Source: Gaiellasilicea sp963794385 (GTDB taxonomy: Bacteria; Actinomycetota; Thermoleophilia; Gaiellales; Gaiellaceae). From it: a DNA stretch of 64,000 nt. The position numbers and the translations under genes are program-made. The notes beneath the pieces were generated by a model that ran no database searches, was not told the DNA's origin, and was given only the letters and a program-made list of their open reading frames with translations. Location: NCBI GenBank assembly GCA_963794385.1, contig CAWCDT010000007.1, forward strand, positions 124,001 to 188,000, read 5' to 3'. Position 1 is the stretch's first letter; each line of letters opens with the position of its first letter. Positions 43,108-51,026 of this stretch are shown piece by piece.

Positions 43108-44739
43108 CTAGGCAGCGCGTCGGAGCGTCGCCAGCGGCACCACCTCCAGCTCGGGCGGCGGGCGGCGGAGGAAGGAGCCGATCAGGAGCAGCTCGTCGGC
43201 GTCGGCCGGCTCGAGCGAGTCGTGGGCCCGGGCCGAGGCGGCGAGACCCGCCTCGACCTCGGCCCGTCCGGCTTCGCCCGCGAGCAAGGTCCGGGTCGCC
43301 GCGATGCGGCCACCGCTGACAAAGAACGCGCGCCGGAAGCCCTCGTCGGCGGCGGGCACGAGCAGGCAGAGCTCGAGCGCCCGAAGGCGCTCGAGCTCCG
43401 CAAGCGCCCCCACGACCTCCTCGAGCGCGGAGATCCGGTCGCGGAGCCGTCCCGCGTCCTCGAAGCGGAGGTCGGACGAGAGCCGCCGCAGCTTGGCGCG
43501 GAGCCCGGGAAGCGCCTCGCCGGGCTCGCCGTCCCAGTCGCCGAGCGCACGCGCAGCGGCGCCGGCAAGGCGGCGGCTCTTCAGCGGCCCGTACGGCCCA
43601 GGCGCCTCGGTCACGCACCAGGCCGAGCCGCGACGGCGCAGGTAGACGTGGCGGTCGGGTCTCACGCTGCGGGCGTTCGCGGGCGGCCGCAGCTCGCGGA
43701 GCAGGCGCAGCTCCTCGAGCGCGGCTTCGAGCTCCGACCCGAGCACGCGCCACTCGATCCGCTCAACCGCGCCGAGCGCCGCCTCGACCGCCGGCCGCTG
43801 CCGGCCGGTGCCGAAGTAGGAGCGCAGCCGCGCGCGCACGTCCCGGGCCCTGCCGACGTAGAGCACCTGGTCGTGGCGGTCGCGGAAGAGGTACACGCCG
43901 GGCCGGGGCGGCGACCCTGCGGCGAGGAAGCGCTTTCCCGCGAGGCGGCGCGCCCGCGGCGCGGCGAGATCGACGAGGTCGGAGACCGTCGTCGCACCGC
44001 GCTCCTGGGCCAGGCCGAGGAGCGCGAGCAGGATTTCGGCGGTCGCCTCGGCGTCCGGAAGCGCACGATGGCAAGGCCTCGTGGCGGTACCGAAGAAGTG
44101 CGCGAGCGAGGCGAGCCCGACGCGGCGCAAGCGGCCCGCGAGCAGCCTGCGCGCGAGCCACACGGTGTCGACGACCGGCGCGGCGATCCGCCGGCCCGTG
44201 AGCCGCTCGACTTCGCGGTCGAGGAAGCCGACGTCGAAGCGGGCGTTGTGTGCGACGAGCACCGCGTCGCCCGTGAATTCGAGGAAGCGGCGCACGGCGA
44301 GCTCAACCACAGGTGCGCCGCGCAGCGCGCCTGGGTCGATCCCGGTCAGCGCCGCGATCGGCGCCGGCAGCGGACGTCTCGGATCGACGAGCGTCTCGAA
44401 CCGCTCCGCGAGCTCGAGCGCGCGGACGCGGACCGCGCCGATCTCGCAGATCGCTGACGCGCCGGGCGAGAGACCGGTCGTCTCCAGATCGACGACGACG
44501 TAGGTCGCCGCCTCGAGGGCGATTCCCGCACCCGGCGCCTCCGCGAGCCCGACGTTCGCACCCCGCCAGGCGAGACGGGCGTCGCCGAGCACGACGTCGT
44601 CGAGCAGCGAGCGGGCGAGGCCGGTCGGAACGTGGCGGAGCGCGTAGAGAGAGCGCGCTGCGTCCTCGGCCGGAACCGGCCCGTGCCGGGCCTGGACAAG
44701 CTCGACGAGGCGATCGGCGGCGTCGAACGAGAGCTGCAC
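43108..44739 (-). CDS. DEDDh exonuclease / GIY-YIG endonuclease fusion (UvrC-like)
   Basis: A 543-residue DNA repair protein. An N-terminal helical part is followed by a DnaQ-type 3'-5' exonuclease domain (VVDLETTGLSPGASAICEIG, HNARFDVGFLDREV, HRALPDAEATAEIL). A GIY-YIG domain follows (RPGVYLFRDRHDQVLYVGRA), then a UVR-like motif (SSDLRFEDAGRLRDRISALE). Cho/UvrC-type incision linked to an exonuclease is known in actinobacteria. I chose GTG at 44739. A perfect LexA box lies in the promoter spacer and the mRNA would be leaderless. Confidence 0.88.
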   Translation of the reverse strand: MQLSFDAADRLVELVQARHGPVPAEDAARSLYALRHVPTGLARSLLDDVVLGDARLAWRGANVGLAEAPGAGIALEAATYVVVDLETTGLSPGASAICEIGAVRVRALELAERFETLVDPRRPLPAPIAALTGIDPGALRGAPVVELAVRRFLEFTGDAVLVAHNARFDVGFLDREVERLTGRRIAAPVVDTVWLARRLLAGRLRRVGLASLAHFFGTATRPCHRALPDAEATAEILLALLGLAQERGATTVSDLVDLAAPRARRLAGKRFLAAGSPPRPGVYLFRDRHDQVLYVGRARDVRARLRSYFGTGRQRPAVEAALGAVERIEWRVLGSELEAALEELRLLRELRPPANARSVRPDRHVYLRRRGSAWCVTEAPGPYGPLKSRRLAGAAARALGDWDGEPGEALPGLRAKLRRLSSDLRFEDAGRLRDRISALEEVVGALAELERLRALELCLLVPAADEGFRRAFFVSGGRIAATRTLLAGEAGRAEVEAGLAASARAHDSLEPADADELLLIGSFLRRPPPELEVVPLATLRRAA

Positions 44740-44745
44740 CCCTCC

Positions 44746-44774
44746 AGCGTAAGCGAACATATGTTCGTCTGCAA
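44746..44774 (-). promoter_or_regulatory. Promoter with LexA (SOS) box
   Basis: The palindrome CGAACATATGTTCG (44754-44767) matches the Gram-positive/actinobacterial LexA operator. It lies inside the 17-base spacer between a -35-like TTGCAG (44769-44774) and a -10-like TACGCT (44746-44751), read on the minus strand. LexA binding would block polymerase. The expected start of transcription falls on the GTG of the repair gene. Confidence 0.75.
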
Positions 44775-44782
44775 GCCGCAAG

Positions 44783-44818
44783 AGAGGGCCGCACGGTGTC
44801 CCCACGCGTGCGGCCCTT
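44783..44818 (-). terminator. Hairpin terminator after the HU gene
   Basis: GGGCCGCACG (44786-44795) pairs perfectly with CGTGCGGCCC (44807-44816), extended by flanking A-T and G-T pairs, around an 11-base loop. It starts about 23 bases after the HU stop on the minus strand. It is followed by TCTCTTGC, a weak T-tract as is common in high-GC genomes. It separates HU from the SOS gene. Confidence 0.65.
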
Positions 44819-44841
44819 GAACTCTCGGAGGAGCAGCCGGG

Positions 44842-45123
44842 CTACGAGCCCTTGACGGCTGCCTTCAACTGGCTGCCGGCCGAGAACTTCGGCACGGTGG
44901 CGGCCGGGATGTGGACCTTCTGGCTCGGGTTGCGCGGGTTGACGCCCTCACGCGCGGCGCGCTCGCTCGTCGAGAACTTGCCGAAACCCGTGAACGTGAT
45001 CGTATCGCGCTTCTTGAGTGCGTCGGTCACAGTGTCGAGGACCGCTTCCACCGCGGCGCCTGCGTCGCGCCGGGAGAGATTCGCCCTCGATGCGACCGCG
45101 TCAACGAACTCCTGCTTGGTCAC
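44842..45123 (-). CDS. HU family DNA-binding protein
   Basis: A 93-residue nucleoid protein. It has VTKQEFVDAVASRANLSRRD at the N-terminus, DTITFTGFGKFSTSERAARE and NPRNPSQKVHIPAATVPKFS, the canonical arm and C-terminal helix of HU. There is no Lys/Ala-rich extension of the mycobacterial HupB type. The GTG at 45121-45123 is preceded by AGGAGG at 8 bases. A good promoter lies about 45 bases upstream and a terminator follows, so it is a single-gene unit. Confidence 0.95.
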   Translation of the reverse strand: MTKQEFVDAVASRANLSRRDAGAAVEAVLDTVTDALKKRDTITFTGFGKFSTSERAAREGVNPRNPSQKVHIPAATVPKFSAGSQLKAAVKGS

Positions 45124-45167
45124 TTGCCACTCCTCCTGAGTCGGGGACGTTCGGAAACTTGCGGGCA

Positions 45168-45196
45168 ACCCTAACAGCCCCATCGGACTGGCTCAA
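45168..45196 (-). promoter_or_regulatory. Putative promoter of the HU gene
   Basis: On the minus strand TTGAGC (45191-45196) and TAGGGT (45168-45173) are separated by 17 bases, close to a housekeeping sigma promoter. Transcription would begin near 45161, leaving a 38-base leader that contains the AGGAGG site. A second TTGAGC-containing copy of the sequence lies 14 bases further upstream (direct repeat of TGGCTCAAC). Confidence 0.45.
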
Positions 45197-45207
45197 CGGT
45201 TCTTGGC

Positions 45208-45759
45208 TCAACCATGCGGGTTTGCGGCGGTTTTTGCTTCGGGAAGGAGCTCTCCGGCCTGGTACAGCGCCCGCAGACGAACGCCGAGGCGGGCCAATGC
45301 ATCCGCCCCGCCCTCCTCCCGGTCGACGACGCAGACGGCGTTCCGGACCACGAGGCCCTCCTCCCTGAGCGCAGCCACGGCCTCCGCCAGCGCGCCCCCC
45401 GAGGTGACGACGTCCTCCAGCAGGCAAACGAGCTCGCCCTGCTCGAACGGGCCTTCGACCCGATTCGCGGTGCCGTACTCCTTGACGCGGTCGCGGACGA
45501 TCACGAAAGGCAGCCCCGATGCGAGCGAGGTCGATGCAGCGAGCGCGACGGCGCCGAGAGCGGGGCCGGCGAGCCGGACCGCCCCCGGCTCGAACTCCCG
45601 GACGGCCGCGGCCAGGCGCTCGCCCAGCGGGCCGAGCAGCTCCGGCAGCGTCTCGAAGCGGTACTTGTCGAGGTACCAGGTCGACCGCTTGCCGGAGCGG
45701 AGCAGGAAGTCGCCCTCGAGCAGCGCACGCTCGCGCAGCTGCGTGCCAAGCTCGTCCAT
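45208..45759 (-). CDS. pyrE: Orotate phosphoribosyltransferase
   Basis: A 183-residue enzyme adding ribose-5-phosphate from PRPP to orotate. The PRPP-binding motif is VCLLEDVVTSGGALAEAV, and the mobile loop RDRVKEYGTANRVEGPFEQG has the catalytic Lys. The N-terminal FLLRSGKRSTWYLDKYRFE binds orotate. The start is ATG at 45757-45759. It lies directly downstream of the small membrane protein gene on the same strand. Confidence 0.93.
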   Translation of the reverse strand: MDELGTQLRERALLEGDFLLRSGKRSTWYLDKYRFETLPELLGPLGERLAAAVREFEPGAVRLAGPALGAVALAASTSLASGLPFVIVRDRVKEYGTANRVEGPFEQGELVCLLEDVVTSGGALAEAVAALREEGLVVRNAVCVVDREEGGADALARLGVRLRALYQAGELLPEAKTAANPHG

Positions 45760-45761
45760 CT

Positions 45762-45938
45762 CTACACGACGCCGCGAGCGAGCGACAGCAGCTCGTCCGC
45801 TGCGGCCGAGCCCTGCTCGAGCGTCACCGTCGAGCCGTCGTCGAAGTGGAGCTGCACCCGCTCGCGGCCACGGCGGCGCCGGGCGGCGTAGAGCAGCGAG
45901 CCCCCAACGGCGGCGACCAGCACGACCGTCCTACGCAT
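45762..45938 (-). CDS. Small membrane protein, 58 residues
   Basis: A short protein with one N-terminal membrane segment (TVVLVAAVGGSLLYAA), a basic stop-transfer stretch (RRRRGRERV) and a soluble tail with DDGSTVTLEQGSAAADELL. I do not recognise a family. The ATG at 45936-45938 overlaps the end of the roadblock gene by 8 bases and the stop is 2 bases before pyrE, so it belongs to that operon. Confidence 0.65.
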   Translation of the reverse strand: MRRTVVLVAAVGGSLLYAARRRRGRERVQLHFDDGSTVTLEQGSAAADELLSLARGVV

Positions 45939-46323
45939 CGGCCTTCGGCTTTCGCGTCCGGGCTCGCTTCGGCTTCGGCGGCGGCTCGTCGAGCGCCCGC
46001 AGGCAGGTCCGGAGGTCGTAGAAGACGAGCCCGGACGTCGGGCCTGCCCCGGTCGTCGCGACGATGCTGCGACCACCGTCGCGCACCACGAAGACACTCC
46101 CTTCCTTGAGCGCGACCTCCAGCTGCGTGAGCTTCCGCTCGTCTCCCTGGAAGTGCCGCTGCCCGGCGGCGAGCAGGTCAAGCCCCGCGCGGGCGAGCCG
46201 CTCCCCGCGTGCCGCGTCGCCTTGCGTCGAAGCCAGCACCGCACCGGAATCGTCGAGCACTACCGCCTTCTCGACCTGCGACGAGATCTCGGTCAGGTCG
46301 GCGAGGGCGGCCACGGCGTCCAT
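45931..46323 (-). CDS. Roadblock/LC7 domain protein
   Basis: A 130-residue protein with the roadblock/LC7 fold, seen as EKAVVLDDSGAVLASTQGD, an amphipathic helix, QLEVALKEGSVFVVRDGGRS and a final helix region. A basic Lys/Arg-rich tail (PPKPKRARTRKPKADA) ends the protein. Family members regulate small GTPases (MglB-like) and are frequent in actinobacteria. No MglA-type GTPase is in the window. The ATG at 46321-46323 is 21 bases from the divergent BrkB start. Confidence 0.75.
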   Translation of the reverse strand: MDAVAALADLTEISSQVEKAVVLDDSGAVLASTQGDAARGERLARAGLDLLAAGQRHFQGDERKLTQLEVALKEGSVFVVRDGGRSIVATTGAGPTSGLVFYDLRTCLRALDEPPPKPKRARTRKPKADA

Positions 46324-46344
46324 CGCCGAGACGATACTGCGGCA

Positions 46345-47160
46345 GTGCGCAGACCGCTGGCGCAACCCCTGGCCAAGTTCTTTGCCGACCGAGGCACGCA
46401 CCTGGCCGCGATGATCGCCTACTTCGGCCTGCTCTCGTCCGTCTCGCTGATCTTCCTCGCGCTCGCCGTGCTGGGCTGGACCGGGCGTGCCGAGGAGTCG
46501 AGCTACCTGGTCGACACGCTCGAGCACCTCTTCCCGTCGCAGTCGATCGACGACATCGTCACGGTCGTGCAGGAGATCAGGGAGAACGCCGCGGCGCTGG
46601 GCGTGATCGGTGCGTCCTTTCTGCTCTGGACGTCGCTCTCGCTCTTCAGCGTGCTCGAGTCCGCGTTCAACATCGTGTACGGCCGGCCGAACCGCCCCTT
46701 CCTGCACGGCAAGTTCCTGGCGACGCTGTTCATGGCCGGCTCGATCATCGTGCTCGCGGTAGGGCTCGTCCTCGGCTCCTTCGGCTACGACCTGCTCACG
46801 CGGTTCGCGCCCGGCATCATCGGCAACGGGATCGTCGCCTACACGCTCTCGGCCACCGTCTCGACGCTGTCGGTCTTCGTCTTCCTCGTGCTCGCGTACG
46901 AGCGTCTCACCAACGTGCCGCTGTCGCTGCGCGAGGTCTGGCCCGGCGCCGCGCTCGCCGCCGTCCTGCTGCAGGTGACGTTCCAGGTGCTGCCGCTCTT
47001 CGTCCGCCTCTCGCGTGAGGTCGTCGCCGTCCAGGCGCTCGGCGCCACGGCGCTCCTGCTCGTCTGGCTCTACGTGATGGCGAATGTGATCGTCTTCGGT
47101 GCCGAGGTCAACTGGTGGCACGCGCGCCGCGACGAGGAGGAGGTCGCCGGCCTGGCCTGA
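46345..47160 (+). CDS. YihY/BrkB family membrane protein
   Basis: A 271-residue integral membrane protein with about six helices. Family blocks: HLAAMIAYFGLLSSVSLIFL near the N-terminus, WTSLSLFSVLESAFNIVYG, VWPGAALAAVLLQVTFQVLP and the C-terminal VWLYVMANVIVFGAEVNWW. The molecular role of the family is unknown; it was once misnamed ribonuclease BN. The start is GTG at 46345. It lies head to head with the roadblock gene. Confidence 0.9.
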   Translation: MRRPLAQPLAKFFADRGTHLAAMIAYFGLLSSVSLIFLALAVLGWTGRAEESSYLVDTLEHLFPSQSIDDIVTVVQEIRENAAALGVIGASFLLWTSLSLFSVLESAFNIVYGRPNRPFLHGKFLATLFMAGSIIVLAVGLVLGSFGYDLLTRFAPGIIGNGIVAYTLSATVSTLSVFVFLVLAYERLTNVPLSLREVWPGAALAAVLLQVTFQVLPLFVRLSREVVAVQALGATALLLVWLYVMANVIVFGAEVNWWHARRDEEEVAGLA

Positions 47161-47199
47161 ACGGACATGTCGCAGGGACAGTCCCTCGGACCGGTCCGC

Positions 47200-47761
47200 T
47201 CAGGACATGGCTGCGCGGAGCGCCGCAGCCGCGCGGGCGCGGTGCGAGTTGGCGCGCTTCCACGCGTTGCCGAGCTCCGCGACGGTGCGCTCCTCGCCGG
47301 CGGGAACGAAGATCGGGTCGTAGCCGAACCCCTCGTCGCCGCGTCGCTCGGTCGCGACGGCGCCGTCGAGGATCCCGGTACCGCGCCGCTCCGTCCCTTC
47401 GGGCGCCGAGCGCGACGAGCTCGCAGACGTAGCGGGCGCGGCGGTCGTCGACGCCTTCGAGCTCGTGCGAGCAGCCGCGTCTACGCCGCTCCTCGCGCCC
47501 AGCGGGCCGAGTGCGATGCCCGGGCCCGCCGCCGAGCGCGTCCACCTCGATGCCGGAGTCCTCGCCGAGCACCCACGTCGGCGTCAGCCGCAAGAGCCGC
47601 GGCCGAACGAGCGCCTTGCCGCGCGCGTTCTCTTCGTACGTCTCGCCGTCTTCGGGCGGATAGCCGCGGTCGGTCTCGAGCAGCTCCAGCTCCCAGCCCG
47701 GGAGCGCCGCCCGCAGTTCCTCCAGCTTGTGCCTGTTGCCCGAGGCGAGCAGCGCCCTCAC
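47200..47761 (-). pseudogene. rdgB: XTP/dITP pyrophosphatase, reading frame broken at several points
   Basis: The RdgB signature is spread over three frames: ALLASGNRHKLEELRAALPG and EDSGIEVDALGGGPG from the GTG at 47761, a short SARWAR block in a second frame near 47510, ELEGVDDRRARYVCELVALG back in the first, and GDEGFGYDPIFVPAGEERTV with ELGNAWKRANSHRARAAAAL in a third, ending at 47200. The net length (562 bases) is that of an intact gene plus one base. The start overlaps the stop of the upstream gene by 4 bases. Either a decaying gene or several sequence errors. The enzyme normally removes non-canonical purine triphosphates. Confidence 0.8.
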
Positions 47762-49143
47762 GGACGCCATTGCACGCGCTCGACGTCCTCGAGCTTCGAG
47801 AGCCCCTCCGCAACGCGCGCCGACTCGGAGCGGCGCGACGCGCGCAGCACGATGTCGACCGTCCGCTCGTCGCCGAACACGACCGAGTCCACCTCTCCAC
47901 CGAGCTCCTCGATCCGGGCCAGCACACGCGAGCCGTCGCCGTCGGGTGCGAGCGCGATCGCGAGCTCGGCCTCCTCGGGGCGTACGCGGGACATGAGCGA
48001 CCTGCTGACGAGCTTGAGCGGGCCGAGCGAGACGAGCACGAGCACCGCCGCGCCGAATGCGACCGGGTAGTAGCCGGTGCCGGAGGCCATGCCGATCCCG
48101 GCGACGACCCAGAGCGTCGCCGCGGTCGTGAGGCCGCGGACGGAGATGCCGCGCACGATGATCGCCCCTGCGCCGAGGAAGCCGATCCCGGTGACGATCT
48201 GCGCCGCGATCCGCGTCGGGTCGAAGACGATGCCCTGCGGCGTCGAGAACGTCCAGTCCGTCCACGCGTACGCCGAGACGAGCGTGAAGACACAGGCGCC
48301 GAGCGATACGAGCAGATGCGTCCTGAAGCCGGCTTCGTGGTCGCGGAGCTCGCGCTCGAGGCCGATCGCGCCCCCGAGCCCGGCGGCGACGAGGAGCCGC
48401 AGCAGCGCCTCGGCTGTCGAGAGCTCAGGCACGCTGCTAGCAGCGACGGCCTCGTCCTGCGCGGCCATGATCACCTCCAGCCCACCGGCCGCGACGTCGA
48501 GCAGCCCGTCGAGCTCGTCGCGCGTGAACGGGTCGCGCTCGGCCGTCGCCTGCACCTCCACGAGCCGCCCGTCCGCAGTCATGACGACGTTCATGTCCGT
48601 GTCAGCGCTGGAGTCCTCCGCGTAGTCGAGGTCGAGCAGCGCCCGTCCGTCGACGACGCCGACGGACACGGCCGCGACCTGGCCGGTCAGCGTCTTCGAG
48701 AGCCCGAAGCGGTCGAGCGCCCGGCGGGCGGCGACATACGCGCCCGAGATCGCGGCGCAGCGGGTGCCGCCGTCGGCCTGGATCACGTCGCAGTCGAGCC
48801 AGAGCGTGCGCTCGCCGAGCGCCTCGAGGTCGCAGACGGAGCGGAGCGCGCGCCCGATCAGCCGCTGGATCTCGACCGTCCGGCCGCCCTGCTTCCCCTT
48901 CGCCGCCTCTCGGGCGACCCGCTCGCCGGTGGAGGCGGGCAGAAGCGAGTACTCGGCGGTCATCCAGCCGCGGCCGGAGCGGTAGAGCCACCGCGGCACG
49001 CCCTCCTCGATCATCGCGGTGCAGAGCACGCGCGTCTTGCCCTGCGAGTAGAGGACGGAGCCGTGCGCCAGCTCGACGAAGTCGGGGATCAGGTCGAGCG
49101 GCCGCAGCTCGTCATCGCGAGTCCGCCCGTCATTGCGCGTCAT
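47758..49143 (-). CDS. rph: RNase PH fused to an MgtC/SapB family membrane protein
   Basis: A 461-residue open frame. Residues 1-235 are RNase PH (NDGRTRDDELRPLDLIPDFV, EYSLLPASTGERVARE, DCDVIQADGGTRCAAISGAY, DLDYAEDSSADTDMNVVMT), the 3' exonuclease of tRNA maturation. The last 230 are MgtC-like with four helices (LVAAGLGGAIGLERELRDHE, VTGIGFLGAGAIIVRG) and a C-terminal ACT-like domain. The MgtC part may also start alone at ATG 48468, preceded by GGAGGTGATC, the full complement of the 16S rRNA 3' end. The ATG at 49143 overlaps the murI stop (ATGA). Confidence 0.83.
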   Translation of the reverse strand: MTRNDGRTRDDELRPLDLIPDFVELAHGSVLYSQGKTRVLCTAMIEEGVPRWLYRSGRGWMTAEYSLLPASTGERVAREAAKGKQGGRTVEIQRLIGRALRSVCDLEALGERTLWLDCDVIQADGGTRCAAISGAYVAARRALDRFGLSKTLTGQVAAVSVGVVDGRALLDLDYAEDSSADTDMNVVMTADGRLVEVQATAERDPFTRDELDGLLDVAAGGLEVIMAAQDEAVAASSVPELSTAEALLRLLVAAGLGGAIGLERELRDHEAGFRTHLLVSLGACVFTLVSAYAWTDWTFSTPQGIVFDPTRIAAQIVTGIGFLGAGAIIVRGISVRGLTTAATLWVVAGIGMASGTGYYPVAFGAAVLVLVSLGPLKLVSRSLMSRVRPEEAELAIALAPDGDGSRVLARIEELGGEVDSVVFGDERTVDIVLRASRRSESARVAEGLSKLEDVERVQWRP

Positions 49144-49958
49144 GCCGCCGCCTCGAGGGCCGCGAGCTCGACGTGCTCGACCTCGCCGATCGGGAGCTGG
49201 AGGAAGCGGCGGCCCATCGCGCGGAAGGCGTCGACGTCGCCGGTGGTCAGGAAGCGGTAGCCGCCCTCGCGGGCGGGGTCGTTCTCGATCCGCTTCCGCG
49301 CGAGCGTCTCGGCGACCTCGCTCGCGGTCTCCTCGGCCGAGAAGACGAGGGTGACGTCGCGGCCGAAGACGCGCTGCAGGATCGGTCGGATGAGCGGGTA
49401 GTGCGTGCAGCCGAGGATGACCGTGTCGACGCCGGCCGCCTTCAGCGGTGCGGCGTACTCGCGCACCGCCGCCGTTGTCTCCTCCGAGAACGGATCGTCC
49501 GCCTCGATCAGCGGGACGAGCCGCGGGCAGGCGACCGGAATCACCTCCACGCCCGCGTCGAGAGCGTGGACGAGCTCGGCGTAGCGGCCGCTCGAGACGG
49601 TCGCCTGCGTTGCGAGCAGCCCGATCCGGCGGTTCCGCGTCGCCTGCACGGCCGCGTGCGCCTCCGGCGCGATCACGCCCACGACGGGGACGCGCAGGCC
49701 CGTCTGCAACTCGGGAAGCGCAGCGGCGGTCGCCGAGTTGCACGCGACGACGACGAGCTTGACGCCCTGCCGCTCCAGGAAGGAGCCGATCTCGTGCGCG
49801 AACCGGCGCAGCTCGCCGAGCGGGCGCGGGCCGTACGGGAGCCGGGCACCGTCGCCCAGGTAGACGAAATCCTCGTGCGGGAGGGTGACGAGGCACTCGT
49901 GCAGCACCGTCAGGCCGCCAACGCCCGAGTCGAAGACGCCGATCGGCCGCTCGTCCAT
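49140..49958 (-). CDS. murI: Glutamate racemase
   Basis: A 272-residue racemase supplying D-glutamate for peptidoglycan. The two catalytic cysteines are Cys73 in VVACNSATAAALPEL and Cys184 in ILGCTHYPLIRP. The N-terminal IGVFDSGVGGLTVLHEC and YLGDGARLPYGPR are standard. The start is ATG at 49956-49958. It is the first gene of a run murI, rph-mgtC, rdgB; this order of murI, rph and rdgB is seen in many bacteria. Confidence 0.95.
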   Translation of the reverse strand: MDERPIGVFDSGVGGLTVLHECLVTLPHEDFVYLGDGARLPYGPRPLGELRRFAHEIGSFLERQGVKLVVVACNSATAAALPELQTGLRVPVVGVIAPEAHAAVQATRNRRIGLLATQATVSSGRYAELVHALDAGVEVIPVACPRLVPLIEADDPFSEETTAAVREYAAPLKAAGVDTVILGCTHYPLIRPILQRVFGRDVTLVFSAEETASEVAETLARKRIENDPAREGGYRFLTTGDVDAFRAMGRRFLQLPIGEVEHVELAALEAAA

Positions 49959-49998
49959 GCGCGGGAGTGTAAAGAGGCCGCCGGGTAGTCTCGGCGCG

Positions 49999-50667
49999 AT
50001 GCGGGTTCTCGCCGTCACGCACGGACCGAGCGTCGGCCCCGGCGTCTTCGCCGACGCAGTCGCGGCCGCAGGCCACGAGCTGACCGAGTGGCAGGTGCCG
50101 CTGGGCGGCAGGCCGCCCGCGGGCGCCGACGCCGTCCTCGTCTTTGGGGGCGGCATGCACCCGGACGAGGAGCACCGGCACGGGTGGCTCGCGCCCGAGC
50201 TCCGCTGGCTCGAAGGGCTGCTCGGAACGGCTACGCCCGTCCTCGGCGTCTGCCTCGGCTCGCAGCTGCTTGCGCGGGCGGCGGGAGCGGAGGTCTTCCG
50301 CGCCGGCGAGCCCGAGGTCGGCTGGCTGCCCGTGGAGCGCACCGATGCTGCCGGCGACGACCCGGTCGGCCGCGCGCTGCCGGAGCGCTTCGACGCGTTC
50401 CAGTGGCACCACTACACCCACACGCTCCCCGACGGCGCCGTCGAGCTGGCCCGGAGCCGCGTCTGCGTCCAGGCGTTCAGGCTCGGCCGTGCCTGGGGCG
50501 TCCAGTTCCATCCGGAGGTGCGGGGCGAGCAGGTCGAGCGCTGGCTCGCCGAGGAGCCGGACGACGTCGCCGACCCCGAGGCGCTGCGGGCGGCGACGCA
50601 GGAGCGGATCGACGCCTGGAACGAGCTCGGCCGCGGCCTCTGCGCGGCCTTCCTCGAGACCGTCTAA
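49999..50667 (+). CDS. Class I glutamine amidotransferase-like protein
   Basis: A 222-residue stand-alone GATase1 domain. The nucleophile is Cys85 in VLGVCLGSQLLARAAGAEVF, and the His/Glu pair is in WGVQFHPEVRGEQ (His171, Glu173). LVFGGGMHPDEE forms the oxyanion region. Such single-domain proteins often act as gamma-glutamyl peptidases or GMP-synthase-like enzymes. The substrate is unknown. The start is ATG at 49999. It overlaps the rhodanese stop by 4 bases on the opposite strand. Confidence 0.87.
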   Translation: MRVLAVTHGPSVGPGVFADAVAAAGHELTEWQVPLGGRPPAGADAVLVFGGGMHPDEEHRHGWLAPELRWLEGLLGTATPVLGVCLGSQLLARAAGAEVFRAGEPEVGWLPVERTDAAGDDPVGRALPERFDAFQWHHYTHTLPDGAVELARSRVCVQAFRLGRAWGVQFHPEVRGEQVERWLAEEPDDVADPEALRAATQERIDAWNELGRGLCAAFLETV

Positions 50668-51026
50668 TCCTCGTCGCCTGTGGCGGCAGGCAGCGACTCG
50701 TCGCGTGACCACTCGTGCCACGAGCCGCGGAAGTTTGCGGCCCGATACCCGACGGTGCCGAGGATCTGCGCGGCGAGCTCCGAGCGTGAGCCCGAGTGGC
50801 AGTACGTGACGAGCTCGACGCCTTCGGACGGGCCGAGGCGGTCGCGGATCTGCTCCGGGGTCGAGCTCAGCAGCTCCTGCACGTCGATGTGGCGTGCGCC
50901 CGGAATGCGCCCGGCCCGGGGATCGCACGGCGCCGCCGCCAAGCCCGTGTACTCGGGCCGCGTGCGCACGTCGAGGACGACGAAGCCCTCCTCGCCGAGC
51001 CGGCGTGCGACCTCCTCCTTCGTCAC
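50664..51026 (-). CDS. Rhodanese-like sulfurtransferase
   Basis: A 120-residue single rhodanese domain. The catalytic Cys76 is in ELVTYCHSGSRSELAAQILG, and the GRIPGARHIDVQELL block is typical. It can carry a persulfide. The GTG at 51024-51026 overlaps the stop of the upstream hydrolase gene by 4 bases, as for every junction in this five-gene operon (AlkA-like, acetyltransferase, GST, hydrolase, rhodanese). Confidence 0.88.
   Translation of the reverse strand: MTKEEVARRLGEEGFVVLDVRTRPEYTGLAAAPCDPRAGRIPGARHIDVQELLSSTPEQIRDRLGPSEGVELVTYCHSGSRSELAAQILGTVGYRAANFRGSWHEWSRDESLPAATGDED

Noticed and set aside
47161..47199. A mobile repeat between brkB and rdgB (GGGACAGTCCC and GGACCGGTCC palindromes)
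   Set aside because: Short palindromes between two convergent genes are more simply a bidirectional terminator, and I found no second copy in the window.
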